DNA of 64,000 nucleotides, from contig NZ_FOMO01000004.1 in NCBI RefSeq assembly GCF_900112645.1, forward strand, positions 124,001 through 188,000, read 5' to 3'. Under the pieces are notes generated by a model. The model was given only the letters and a program-made list of their open reading frames with translations. It was not told the origin of the DNA and searched no databases. Made by a program: the position numbers and the translations under genes. Within the stretch, counting starts at the first letter, position 1, and every line of letters begins with the position of its first letter. Positions 29,358 through 37,792 of the stretch are shown here, piece after piece. Source of the stretch: Phytopseudomonas straminea. Lineage in GTDB: Bacteria; Pseudomonadota; Gammaproteobacteria; Pseudomonadales; Pseudomonadaceae.

Positions 29358-30269
29358 TCAACATCGGTACCACCCCTCGGCCCGCATGAGCATTGGCCAA
29401 ATCAGAAGCGGATGGCCCTGCAGGTGCCTATTGATTTGTCGGTAAATCTGATATGCCTTGGGCGGCAGTCCGTCAGGGCTGTGCAGTAGATCAAGCAGCA
29501 AGCTAACTGCGTTTCCATCGTTGAGTTCTTGCTGACGCTCACTAAGCAATCGCCACAGCAGAGGACGGCGTTCGGTCAGCCAGATAGCTATATCCTGTTC
29601 GGGGAACAGCACGACGGGCGTGAAGAGCCCTTCATGAAACTCGGTCACTTCCTTGGTCAGAATACGATTTACTTCCTTATCGAACCGTTCTCTCTGGCGA
29701 ACACCTGACTTGTATCGCGCGGCAGCTGCCTGCGTTCCGACTTCGTCCTGAAGCGGAGCATTCGGTGCATGGTGTGCGCAGAGCTTTCTTCCTGTCAGTG
29801 GTTGTCGCCAGCACAAAGTGCAAAAGCTGAAAAGGTCAATTTGGGATCCGTCTTCTGCACGAATCATACCCTGAGCCGGGATTTGCAGATGGTTGCATAT
29901 GCTGAGGAAGTTCGTCACTTCAACGACGGTGGGGAAGGTGTATTCCCTTGGCGGCCATGTGGTGTTGGCATGGATCAGTTGCACTGCCTTCATCACTTCA
30001 AGTAGGCGAGGGTCGTTGCTCTGGCAAACAGCAAACCCTAGTGAGGCGTAAATCCCCCAAATGCCGTTCCACGTCGGCACCCGCTGCTTATAAAGCAAAT
30101 GGCAGTGCTCGGGAGGGATCAGGGGTTGCAGATACTGCCTGATCAGCCGAAGCGCGATGGTTGGCGTTACAGCCTCGTCAGAGGCGTGCAACCTTATTGC
30201 CCAGAGAGCAACTGCCACCTCCTCATAGGCGAGAGAGTCGAGAAATACGTCATCTATGTAGAGAGGCAA
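29358..30269 (-). CDS. Unknown protein with zinc-ribbon-like centre
   Basis: 303 aa, not recognised. A CTLCWRQPLTGRKLCAHHAP segment (CxxC...CxHH) near residue 150 could bind zinc. The flanks are helical and Leu-rich. The only in-frame start after an upstream stop is TTG at 30269, so the start is uncertain. The next gene upstream (30360, divergent) encodes a small HTH protein. Confidence 0.65.
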   Translation of the reverse strand: MPLYIDDVFLDSLAYEEVAVALWAIRLHASDEAVTPTIALRLIRQYLQPLIPPEHCHLLYKQRVPTWNGIWGIYASLGFAVCQSNDPRLLEVMKAVQLIHANTTWPPREYTFPTVVEVTNFLSICNHLQIPAQGMIRAEDGSQIDLFSFCTLCWRQPLTGRKLCAHHAPNAPLQDEVGTQAAAARYKSGVRQRERFDKEVNRILTKEVTEFHEGLFTPVVLFPEQDIAIWLTERRPLLWRLLSERQQELNDGNAVSLLLDLLHSPDGLPPKAYQIYRQINRHLQGHPLLIWPMLMRAEGWYRC

Positions 30270-30359
30270 ATCAAGTGTCCAATCTGGCTAGTAGTTAAGC
30301 ATCCGCCTAGTACCTAGCATGCGGCATCGGGATATTGCTGCCCACGCAAGGAGACAACG

Positions 30360-30551
30360 GTGGAAACGATGACACTCAAGGAGGTGAGCCAGATTCTCAG
30401 GATTTCTGAGCATACGGCGCGCAACCGGCTGAGCATGGGCTTACCGATGTCTCCATCGTTCCGTGTCAGCCGCCGCCGCTTATTTCTCAAGCAGGAGGTA
30501 GAGCGTTGGCTTGTAGCCCAGGCTGGAGTATCGAGCCACCATAGCAGTTGA
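30360..30551 (+). CDS. Small helix-turn-helix protein (AlpA/excisionase-like)
   Basis: 63 aa. MTLKEVSQILRISEHTARNR...SRRRLFLKQEVERWL is the MerR-like helix-turn-helix used by AlpA regulators and excisionases. The GTG start follows AAGGAG at 6 bases. It could act as a recombination directionality factor for this element or an older one, but it lies 13 kb from int. Regulation of the divergent 303-aa gene is equally possible. Confidence 0.75.
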   Translation: METMTLKEVSQILRISEHTARNRLSMGLPMSPSFRVSRRRLFLKQEVERWLVAQAGVSSHHSS

Positions 30552-30621
30552 GCCTCACAGAGCCATAGGGAGTCAGGTTATCGATTAGATCGTACAGGCA
30601 AACAAAAACTGTGGACGCAAA

Positions 30622-30657
30622 AAAGGCCCGGAGCAGCAACTCCGAGCCTTTTTCCAG
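30622..30657. terminator. Rho-independent terminator
   Basis: AAAAAAGGCcCGGAGcagcaaCTCCGaGCCTTTTT: GC stem with runs on both sides, between the HTH gene and the IS21 copy. Confidence 0.8.
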
Positions 30658-30776
30658 ATGACATAAGCACCTTCAACGCTTGTGAATTCTCAGCGTCCTT
30701 CTATCGGCTGTCAAGGCCGAGGGGCAGGTACTGCCTGCCGTTCAGCGCCCCACTCACGGGGTACGAAGGAGTATGG

Positions 30777-32336
30777 ATGAGAGTCCGGATTGAACCGCGC
30801 CTCCTGCGCGAAGCCGTGCGCTTGCACTATGGCACACGTCTATCAACGCGCGAAATTGCTCATAGCACTGGGCTTTCGCGCAACAGCCTCAAGCGCTTAC
30901 AACGCCATTTGGAGCGCATTGATCTCGACTTGGGTCAGCTTGCCGGGTGGAGTGATGAACAGCTCTATGATCATTTGGGGATCAAGCCATTCAGTGGCTT
31001 TCGCTTGAAAGCTTGTCCCGACTGGAATTGGGTGCATGCGGAGATGCGCAACCCCAGCGTCACCTTGGAACTGCTATGGCGTGAATGGCGGGCCACCGAG
31101 CCAGGCGGCATAGCCTATTCGCAGTTCACGTCCAGCTATCGCCGCTTCCTACAGCAGCAGCCATTGGCAATGCGTCAGCTGCATCAGCCTGGCGACAAGC
31201 TCTTTTTGGATTTCTCCGGCAAGACCATGCCGGTCTATCTGGACGGTCAATCAGAACCTCGGATGGCGCAAATCTTTGTCGGTGTGCTGGGCTACTCCAG
31301 CTACACCTTCGCCTGCGCAGTCTGGAGTCAACGGATTGAAGACTGGATGCACTGCCATGTGCAGGCTTTCAATTTCTTCGAAGGTGTACCCCGCCTGCTT
31401 GTTCCCGACAATCTCAAAGCGGCTGTGATCAAGCATGGCAAGAATGAGGTTCAGCTCAACCTGATCTACCAGCAACTGGCCCAGCACTACCAGGCCATCA
31501 TTTTGCCGGCGCGCCCGCGTAAACCTAAAGACAAGGGCAAGGTGGAGGCCGGAGTGAAACTGATTCAGCGCTGGCTGCTGGCAGCCCTGCGTCACCGTCG
31601 ATTCTTCAGCTTGGCAGAACTAAATCAGGCCATATTGGAATTGCTACCGGCATTCAATCAGCGCCCATTCAAGCGACAGCCTGGTTGCAGTCGGCACAGC
31701 CTGTTCGTCGAGGTGGAACAGCCTGCTCTCCAGCCACTGCCGATCCACGCCTATGAGCATGCCGATTGGCGCTTCAAGGTGCGGGTGCGCAGTGATTACC
31801 TAGTGGAGTACGACAACCATCACTATTCCGTACCGAGCCGATTGGTGCAGCAGCAAGTGGATGTGCGCGCTACGGGCGAGGTCGTGGAGGTCTTTCACAA
31901 CCATCTGCGTGTCAGTAGTCATCCCCGGCAGTATGTCTCTGGGATCAGCATGCAGCCGGAGCACAGGCCGCCCAACCACCAGTATTACGCTGAGAGTGAG
32001 CCCGCCGCATTGCTCGCTTGGGGCGAAAGGGTCGGGCCTGCGCTGCTACGTCACTTGCAGTATCACCTGACCGAACGTACCGATGTGGCCAACGGGTACA
32101 AGGCCGCCAGCGCTTTGCGTAAAGAGGCTCGTTTACATGGCGATGCCCGACTGGAGGAGGCCTGTGCCTATGCGCTGACCATTAATACCTTCGCCCTGAA
32201 AAGCCTGCAATCCATCTTGCGCGAGCAGCCCGACAAGCGTCCTGGTCTGAAAGCTCTGCCCAGCTCAACACCCGCTCACGAGAACCTGCGTGGTGCCCAC
32301 TACTTTGCTGATGAAAAGGATCGCTCGACATGCTGA
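30777..32336 (+). CDS. istA: IS21-family transposase IstA
   Basis: 519 aa. N-terminal HTH (LSTREIAHSTGLSRNSLKRL), an rve/DDE integrase core (KLFLDFSGKTMPVYL, FACAVWSQ, LVPDNLKAAV, KPKDKGKVEAGVKLIQRW) and a C-terminal beta domain (VEYDNHHYSVPSRLV). Full length, no frameshift, so probably active. Confidence 0.95.
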   Translation: MRVRIEPRLLREAVRLHYGTRLSTREIAHSTGLSRNSLKRLQRHLERIDLDLGQLAGWSDEQLYDHLGIKPFSGFRLKACPDWNWVHAEMRNPSVTLELLWREWRATEPGGIAYSQFTSSYRRFLQQQPLAMRQLHQPGDKLFLDFSGKTMPVYLDGQSEPRMAQIFVGVLGYSSYTFACAVWSQRIEDWMHCHVQAFNFFEGVPRLLVPDNLKAAVIKHGKNEVQLNLIYQQLAQHYQAIILPARPRKPKDKGKVEAGVKLIQRWLLAALRHRRFFSLAELNQAILELLPAFNQRPFKRQPGCSRHSLFVEVEQPALQPLPIHAYEHADWRFKVRVRSDYLVEYDNHHYSVPSRLVQQQVDVRATGEVVEVFHNHLRVSSHPRQYVSGISMQPEHRPPNHQYYAESEPAALLAWGERVGPALLRHLQYHLTERTDVANGYKAASALRKEARLHGDARLEEACAYALTINTFALKSLQSILREQPDKRPGLKALPSSTPAHENLRGAHYFADEKDRSTC

Positions 32337-33064
32337 ATCAGCAGACCCAAAGCAAGCTCCAGCAACTGCAATTGTCCGGCATGGCCAAGGCCTACCGCGA
32401 TCAGCTTGAGCAGCCGCGCATGCAGGAACTTCCCTTCGATGATCGCTTCGGCCTGATGGTGGATCGTGAACTCAGCGAGCGCGAGAACCGCAAACTGTCT
32501 CGACTACTGAAGCAGGCGAAACTGCGTTATGCCGCGCACCTTGAGGATCTGGATTACCGCAGCAGTCGCGGTCTGGATAAGCAAGTGATCGCCGGTCTGG
32601 CGGGATGCTCCTGGATCGCTCAGCAACAGAACCTGCTGCTGACCGGAGCCACCGGCACAGGTAAGAGTTGGCTCGCCTGCGCATTTGGCAGCCAGGCCTG
32701 CCGACAGGGCTACTCTGTGATCTATAAAAACGCATCGAAACTCTATGAAGAGCTGCAAATCGCCATTGGTGATGGCTCTCTACCCAAGTACCGAGCAGCC
32801 TTGAGCAAAGCTCACCTGCTTATCCTCGATGACTTCGGGTTGGCACCGGTGGAGCCCACGGTGGGATATACCTTGCTGGATATTGTCGATCAGCGGATGC
32901 AGGCCGGATCGCTGATCATCACTAGCCAATTCCCTACTGAGCACTGGCACAGTATGTTCAACGACGCCACGCTGGCCGAGGCCATCCTAGATCGTATCGT
33001 CCACCGGTCACACCGAATAGGACTCAAGGGCGAGTCACTGCGTAAACAAGCAGCCAAGACGTAA
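32330..33064 (+). CDS. istB: IS21-family helper ATPase IstB
   Basis: 244-aa AAA+ ATPase that directs IstA to target DNA. Walker A GATGTGKSWLA, Walker B LLILDDFGLAP, sensor ITSQFPTEHW. Overlaps istA by 7 bases, as is normal for IS21. Confidence 0.95.
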   Translation: MLNQQTQSKLQQLQLSGMAKAYRDQLEQPRMQELPFDDRFGLMVDRELSERENRKLSRLLKQAKLRYAAHLEDLDYRSSRGLDKQVIAGLAGCSWIAQQQNLLLTGATGTGKSWLACAFGSQACRQGYSVIYKNASKLYEELQIAIGDGSLPKYRAALSKAHLLILDDFGLAPVEPTVGYTLLDIVDQRMQAGSLIITSQFPTEHWHSMFNDATLAEAILDRIVHRSHRIGLKGESLRKQAAKT

Positions 33065-33142
33065 TCATCGATAACGAAGGGGCGATGGCCCCTTCGTCAT
33101 TTAATTGCGGTGACCTGTCGTGAGGGGGAGCAGATTTAGCGC

Positions 33143-33438
33143 TTGGGTGGAGGGTCAGCATCGTCAGCGTAGTGGGTCACAACCACTGGAGTGGCTGGGT
33201 CAGAATCACCAGCGCGAGTGGCTCAGGATCTTCGGAATAAAGTGTCAGAATCACTAGCCCCTACATGGATAGCAAAACCAGTCCTGATAAAGACAAAGTC
33301 TCGCCCCCGTAAACTTAATCAGTAGCCGAGCTTCAACCCTCTGATTCGTCTGCGAGTTCATCCATGGCAGCGCTGCTTGCATTTGACTGTGCTTGAAAGT
33401 CGCTAGGTCGATAACCTGAACACGCAGGCACCCTTTAA
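33143..33438. repeat. IS21 right-end repeats and adjoining spacer
   Basis: GTCAGCATCGTCAGCG, GTCACAACCACTGGAG, GTCAGAATCACCAGCG, CTCAGGATCTTC and GTCAGAATCACTAGCC are spaced roughly every 22-30 bases up to 33257. The rest (33258-33438) shows no gene. Confidence 0.6.
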
Positions 33439-33792
33439 TCATTTGCGAGCTGTCGCGCCCTCATCGAGGAGCTTCAGCAGCCGAGGGAGGGGGAGATTGA
33501 GTAGGGCTGCCGCTTCGTGGGTGGCCAGCAGGGCGGGGATAGCCTGGATGTCGACAGCGTGGCCCTTAGCAACCTGATCCAGGATCTCGGCTAGGGCTGG
33601 CAGGGCTTTGGCCGGGACCTCTAGCTGCAGATCATCGAGGTCTATCATTCCCCTCGCACGGGCAACCACGTCCATAGCCTTGGCGATATAGGCGGCGTCT
33701 CCCGTTTCCAAGGCGTCCGCGATGAACACAGCGATCGCCTCACGGCCCTCCAGGGCTTGCGTGGGATCGTAGTCGTGAATTGGATCGGTCAT
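33439..33792 (-). CDS. Antitoxin-like protein, apparently two halves joined
   Basis: 117 aa. Residues 1-50 (DYDPTQALEGREAIAVFIAD, GDAAYIAKAMDVVARARGM) match HigA-like addiction-module antidote proteins. Residues 85-117 (ATHEAAALLNLPLPRLLKLL) match the helix-turn-helix of excisionase-type antitoxins. No toxin gene is adjacent. GGAGG sits 6 bases before the chosen ATG. Could be a solitary antitoxin or a regulator. Confidence 0.6.
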   Translation of the reverse strand: MTDPIHDYDPTQALEGREAIAVFIADALETGDAAYIAKAMDVVARARGMIDLDDLQLEVPAKALPALAEILDQVAKGHAVDIQAIPALLATHEAAALLNLPLPRLLKLLDEGATARK

Positions 33793-33827
33793 TGCTGCCT
33801 CCATTCGATTTGCGCCCCGCGTTGGCG

Positions 33828-33856
33828 CAAAAAAGCCGCCCGTGGGCGGCTTCTTG
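33828..33856 (-). terminator. Rho-independent terminator for the 34624-33871 genes
   Basis: Minus strand AAGCCGCCCacGGGCGGCTTTTTT. Confidence 0.85.
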
Positions 33857-33870
33857 TGAACCGTTCGCTT

Positions 33871-34089
33871 TTAGGCGCGGGCGCCGGCCATCCGGCCGAC
33901 AGGTTCCATTTCCTTGCCCTTGGCTTTGGCGACCTTGAGGAAACGGAGCTGATTCTCGGACACCCGGCCAGCCAGGCGACGTGCTTCAGCCTCGAACTGC
34001 ACGATGGCATCGAGCTTAGCAATCAACGGTTTTGCTTGGCGCTTGGTGGTGATCATAGACACCTCAGTGTCGATAGGTTTGATATTCAT
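33871..34089 (-). CDS. Small unknown protein (72 aa)
   Basis: Basic, helical; starts MNIKPIDTEVSMITTKRQ and ends MEPVGRMAGARA. Its start lies 4 bases beyond the stop of the 176-aa gene, so the two form an operon ended by a terminator. No family recognised. Confidence 0.6.
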   Translation of the reverse strand: MNIKPIDTEVSMITTKRQAKPLIAKLDAIVQFEAEARRLAGRVSENQLRFLKVAKAKGKEMEPVGRMAGARA

Positions 34090-34093
34090 CGTA

Positions 34094-34624
34094 TTAGGCA
34101 TTGACCTGGATGACAAGTCGACCATCTTCTGTGAAGTCGAATCCAAGCTCGCAATACCAAGGAACTGCCAGGGGTTCAGGGTCTTGGACCTCGATCTCCG
34201 TGCATTTGATCATCCGAGCGTAGTAGTCGATGGCCAAGAGGGCCAATGGCGCGACTTCGCCCTTCAATGGATGCGACTGGTCGGGCTTGCCTTCAAGGAG
34301 AATGATTTTGATGCAGATGCTGCTCTGCTTGGGTGTTGCATAGCAGAGGCCGCAAAGCTCTGGCCCATACCACAGCGACAGGTCAAAGCCTTTGCGATCC
34401 GTCGCCTTCCAAGAAGAGACATCCTCCCATGGATACAGCTCGGACTCTTCGCCCCAGAGGTGACAGGCCTCGATAGCCTCATCGGTGATCGGCTCGAATC
34501 TAACCTGGTGCGGATCGATGCCTTCGCGTAGCAGGTCAGGCTGTTCGCGGAGAAGCTCAGCTGACAGATTCCGAGCCTGAGAACGGTACGTCTGATAGCG
34601 AATGTCGTTTTTATGGGACTTCAT
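34094..34624 (-). CDS. Unknown protein, GNAT-like C-terminal half
   Basis: 176 aa. The later part (ICIKIILLEGKPDQSHPLKG, VAPLALLAIDYYARMIKCTE, VPWYCELGFDF) resembles an acetyltransferase-like fold where YYARM and a late GF would line the acetyl-CoA site, but no canonical RxxGxG/A is seen. Function unknown. First gene of a two-gene operon. Confidence 0.65.
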   Translation of the reverse strand: MKSHKNDIRYQTYRSQARNLSAELLREQPDLLREGIDPHQVRFEPITDEAIEACHLWGEESELYPWEDVSSWKATDRKGFDLSLWYGPELCGLCYATPKQSSICIKIILLEGKPDQSHPLKGEVAPLALLAIDYYARMIKCTEIEVQDPEPLAVPWYCELGFDFTEDGRLVIQVNA

Positions 34625-34651
34625 GTCGAGACAGTTTCACTGGATCCATAA

Positions 34652-34682
34652 GCGAAAAAACCGGCGCTAGGCCGGCTTTTCT
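34652..34682 (-). terminator. Rho-independent terminator
   Basis: Minus strand AAAAGCCGGCctagcGCCGGTTTTTT, after the small gene at 34752. Confidence 0.8.
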
Positions 34683-34751
34683 CCCTCGCGCAAAATGGTC
34701 GCGCCATACCGATCATGAGGGTTAGTTGTCGGGCCGCAGTGTCGCGCAAGA

Positions 34752-34955
34752 TCAGTCCTGATGCAATGTCGCCTGCCTGCGCTCTTCCTTCCTGACCTCC
34801 TCCTGGAAGGCCTCATCGAGCAAGCTCGGGCGTTTCCTCCAGGGCTTGCGTTCTGGCTCTGGCTGAGCCGCGTACGTCACGACTTCGCCGCCGTAAACCG
34901 TTTCAAACCTCTGCCTCTGGCGCTCCAACTCGGCGCGCAGTTCATCTTTCGTCAT
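34752..34955 (-). CDS. Small unknown protein (67 aa)
   Basis: Charged helical protein, MTKDELRAELERQRQRF at the start and EEVRKEERRQATLHQD at the end. Start chosen because TTAGGAAC precedes ATG 34955 at 6-7 bases; the frame is open for 28 more codons (to 35039). Divergent from the periplasmic repeat protein gene. Confidence 0.6.
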   Translation of the reverse strand: MTKDELRAELERQRQRFETVYGGEVVTYAAQPEPERKPWRKRPSLLDEAFQEEVRKEERRQATLHQD

Positions 34956-35113
34956 GCGTGTTCCTAATTCCGCCAACTGATCCGGGTAGTAAGCTCCGTA
35001 CCCGGGCACATGCCCGTGCGTGACGTGAAAATGCTGCACCTCACTCGCAACTCCAGCATGAGCTATACAACCTGTGCTGGCACAGTGCCTGCGTCCCTAT
35101 GGAGCCAACTGAA

Positions 35114-36235
35114 ATGGACAAACGCTCATTCGCAATAGCCCTTACGCTTATATCGCTGCAGGTGCTCGCAGCAGAGCCCGACAACCAACAGATGCTTGAT
35201 ACGGAAATCTCAAACACCCAGCTTTCGTCCCCAACATCGTGCACGTTGAATAACGGCAACAATGTGGACGCCATCAAAGCCAAGTTCACCGAAGTCATTA
35301 GCTCAGAAAAAAGCAAAATTGAGCAGGAAGCTAAAGCAATTAAAGATGACATGCCAGAGCTAAATCCGGGTGAGGCTGCCATACAAGTAGATTTTACATT
35401 CCGTGACGAGCAAATGGAGCTGATCTTCGACCTTCCATCAGTCACGATGGTTGACACGCCTATGTCGATGGATTTTCCTGAAGTTACGATGAAAACCCAA
35501 ACGTGGTCGTGGGACGTGCCCCAGACGACAATGGAGCTCCAGTGCACACCAGGTGTCCCCGAAACTGTCGTCGAAGGTGGCACCTGCGAGGCGTTTGGAA
35601 TTTCCTTCAGCTGCCCGAAAGTTACCATCCGACCAGGTAAGGATATTTGCCTTCATGTCCCTGTGATCACTATGGCTCGGCAAGAGGCAAAGCTTGACGT
35701 TCCTGAGTTCACGATGAAAAGACAAGACTGGGTTATCGGCGTACCCGAAACACGAATGGAACGTCAGCGCGTTGTTTTCAACTACCCAGCGCTTGTTGTT
35801 ACAGATGTTAAAGCAACTAGCGCGGACATGGAAAAGCGTAGCCAGGAATTGACCCAGCGCTCAAAAAACACCTTCGCTGGCATCAGCACAGCAATGAAGT
35901 CGGAGATCACTCTGGCCTCCATGCAAAACATCAACAAGTCATTTAATTGCCAGAAGAAACAGCTGGCCGCTCAGGTTCGGAAAGCCTACGACGACCTCAA
36001 TGCCCTGAGTGCAGGGGCGCAGGCTTCCGTTGATCGAGCTCGCGCGATGAAGGCTACACCTGAGATTTTGAGCACTCTTGGCGCTTCGAGTGAAAAGTTG
36101 AAAGAGGCGAAAAAATCCTTGCTGACTCAATATGCAAAGGCGCGCCGCGATATTGAGGCAAAACGTAAGGAGGTGCTGGTGAAAATGAGCGACTCGCTTG
36201 GCGAGCAGCAGCACGTCGCAGCAGTGACACAGTAG
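35114..36235 (+). CDS. Secreted protein with short P-x(3)-M strand repeats and coiled coil
   Basis: 373 aa with a signal peptide (MDKRSFAIALTLISLQVLAA). From about residue 110 to 235 a 14-20-residue unit recurs about nine times, centred on patterns like LPSVTM, FPEVTM, VPQTTM, CPKVTI, VPVITM, VPEFTM, VPETRM, suggesting stacked beta strands. Residues 240-370 form a long coiled coil. Four Cys fall in the repeat part. Not recognised; periplasmic or surface location is inferred. An in-frame ATG at 35099 adds 5 residues. Confidence 0.7.
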   Translation: MDKRSFAIALTLISLQVLAAEPDNQQMLDTEISNTQLSSPTSCTLNNGNNVDAIKAKFTEVISSEKSKIEQEAKAIKDDMPELNPGEAAIQVDFTFRDEQMELIFDLPSVTMVDTPMSMDFPEVTMKTQTWSWDVPQTTMELQCTPGVPETVVEGGTCEAFGISFSCPKVTIRPGKDICLHVPVITMARQEAKLDVPEFTMKRQDWVIGVPETRMERQRVVFNYPALVVTDVKATSADMEKRSQELTQRSKNTFAGISTAMKSEITLASMQNINKSFNCQKKQLAAQVRKAYDDLNALSAGAQASVDRARAMKATPEILSTLGASSEKLKEAKKSLLTQYAKARRDIEAKRKEVLVKMSDSLGEQQHVAAVTQ

Positions 36236-36281
36236 ATCGGCTACCTGCCAGAGGCTCGTTAGGCAGGCGGTAACTGCCTGC

Positions 36282-37082
36282 CTAACTCTTCATTCTCAAG
36301 GTCGGGGCGACTGAGGAATACATCGGCCCTGTGTAGTGGATGGGTTCGCCGTTGATCTCCTCGGCCATTCGGTTTTTCGCGTCCATCCAGTCCTGAAACA
36401 CCTCGACGCGCTCATTGATCAGGGGGTGACCCTCGGCAGATGCGGCAACCAGAAACGCGATCGCCTGACCCACCTCAACACAGACCAGCAACCCTAGGTT
36501 GACGTGCCAACTGTTTCGCCCATAAACGCCCGTCAACGAAAAGCCGTGCATCTCATCTTCGAGTGGGCCGGTGTCCTCCAGGTGATCAATCACAGATTTC
36601 CGATTGGGGTGTGCGCCGAAGTCGATTGAGGCGTCATAGTGCGCCTGGACATACTCAGCCATCACAGGGTCGATCACCCTGAGCTCTTTCACGGCCTTCG
36701 CGACTGTGAACGTGTCCCGGCTGCTCTTATGAGCTTTCTCTGAATCATGCCGATGGAACCAGATGTCGGCCTTCGCTCCGTCACGGGCAATCAAGAATGC
36801 GTAGCAGGCTGATTCTAAGGCTGTGCGTGCAATTGGATACGTCGATACGACATGCCCCGACAGCGCCTGCCGTACTGCGCTCAGCAGCATGGTGTAGGCA
36901 TTCATCACCAACAGACAGGCCGTTGGGTGCACCTCGAAATCCTGAGCGAATATCTCACGCTGGAATATCTGGTCCATCTGCTCAATCAGGAGCATCAGTT
37001 GAGGTGGTTCGGATGCGTGATCCTGGGCATTTTCAAAGGTTGCGACCAAGTAGTCCTGCAGAGTGCCGGCGTTGATTTTCAT
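36282..37082 (-). CDS. Unknown helical protein (266 aa)
   Basis: Mostly alpha-helical cytoplasmic protein. A central HxHD stretch (IWFHRHDSEKAHKSS) and ARTALESACYAFL resemble DUF5677-type proteins seen near defence genes, but the match is weak. GGACGGAGCACG precedes the ATG. Convergent with the repeat protein gene. Confidence 0.6.
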   Translation of the reverse strand: MKINAGTLQDYLVATFENAQDHASEPPQLMLLIEQMDQIFQREIFAQDFEVHPTACLLVMNAYTMLLSAVRQALSGHVVSTYPIARTALESACYAFLIARDGAKADIWFHRHDSEKAHKSSRDTFTVAKAVKELRVIDPVMAEYVQAHYDASIDFGAHPNRKSVIDHLEDTGPLEDEMHGFSLTGVYGRNSWHVNLGLLVCVEVGQAIAFLVAASAEGHPLINERVEVFQDWMDAKNRMAEEINGEPIHYTGPMYSSVAPTLRMKS

Positions 37083-37141
37083 CGTGCTCCGTCCTTGTAC
37101 GCAAAATCACAGATATGTGATTAAGCGTACACGAAGCATCG

Positions 37142-37606
37142 TCATGCGGGGTTGGTTTTCTCGGCGAGAGCGGCGAGTAGGCGGGCATCCTGGAGGGCGT
37201 GGTGGGGTGGCTCGTCGCCGCTGTAGGTGGCGTTCAGGTCGATGGGCAGATGCCCAGGTTCCGGCTGTACGTTTGCCGGTAGGCCTGTAGGGCCTGCAAG
37301 CCACAACAGCAGGGGCCAGTCGTGATCGGGGGCGTCAGTGATTACCTCAACCGGCCCAAGGGCCTGCAGGAACGCCAGCAGCTCGGCCCTGGACTGGTCG
37401 GTGGTGCGACCGTATCGGGCGCGATCGAGGAGGGGAAGAACGGTATCTATCACAAACGGCGAGCAGTCTTCCGCTGACCAGGTATCGGTCAACTCGACGT
37501 AGAACTCTGGGCCTCCAGGAACTACCAGGGCGAGGCTGATCAGCTGTGCGCGGTAGCGGTTGAGGGTGGTGAACTCGGTATCTAAGTAGACGCGGTGTGT
37601 CGTCAT
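37142..37606 (-). CDS. DEDD-family 3'-5' exonuclease
   Basis: 154 aa. Catalytic motifs: Exo I VYLDTEFT (Asp, Glu), Exo II ITDAPDHDW (Asp), Exo III HHALQDAR (His, Asp), giving a complete DEDDh set. Family of plasmid- and phage-borne RNase T/DnaQ-like enzymes. The start MTTHRVYLDTEF was preferred because an upstream frame (to 37693) is not family-like. Confidence 0.85.
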   Translation of the reverse strand: MTTHRVYLDTEFTTLNRYRAQLISLALVVPGGPEFYVELTDTWSAEDCSPFVIDTVLPLLDRARYGRTTDQSRAELLAFLQALGPVEVITDAPDHDWPLLLWLAGPTGLPANVQPEPGHLPIDLNATYSGDEPPHHALQDARLLAALAEKTNPA

Positions 37607-37618
37607 CCGAGGTTGCTC

Positions 37619-37645
37619 CGTTGAGCTATGCACCGTGCATCGGTC
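37619..37645. promoter_or_regulatory. Partial palindrome matching the 38653 inverted repeat
   Basis: TTGAGCTATGCACCGTGCATCGGTC shares the core ATGCACCGTGCAT with the inverted repeat beyond the Abi-C gene. Lies just upstream of the exonuclease gene and within 170 bases of the Abi-C start; possible operator. Confidence 0.4.
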
Positions 37646-37792
37646 TTCGCCCCCATTCCCACCCGCTTTCGGCCCAAAGCAGACCATGGACACTCTATAT
37701 GCACGCCAGTAATGTGGGCATAGGTCATATCAGCTCGGAACAGCCAGTGGCTGCGCTTTTGTCTTAAAAGGTTAGGGAGAAAACCAGGCACC

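Larger units (their letters stand above)
30679..33257 (+). mobile_element. IS21-family insertion sequence
   Basis: Contains istA and istB with the usual 7-base overlap. The left end starts TGTGAATTCTCAGCG; the right side has several related copies of GTCAGAATCACCAGCG type, ending near 33257 with CAGAATCACT. IS21 elements carry multiple transposase-binding repeats at the ends. Exact end bases and target duplication were not resolved by eye. Confidence 0.8.

Noticed and set aside
29206-29445. 79-codon plus-strand frame after MITE copy 2
   Set aside because: Overlaps the end of the more plausible 303-aa gene on the other strand and has no ribosome-binding site.
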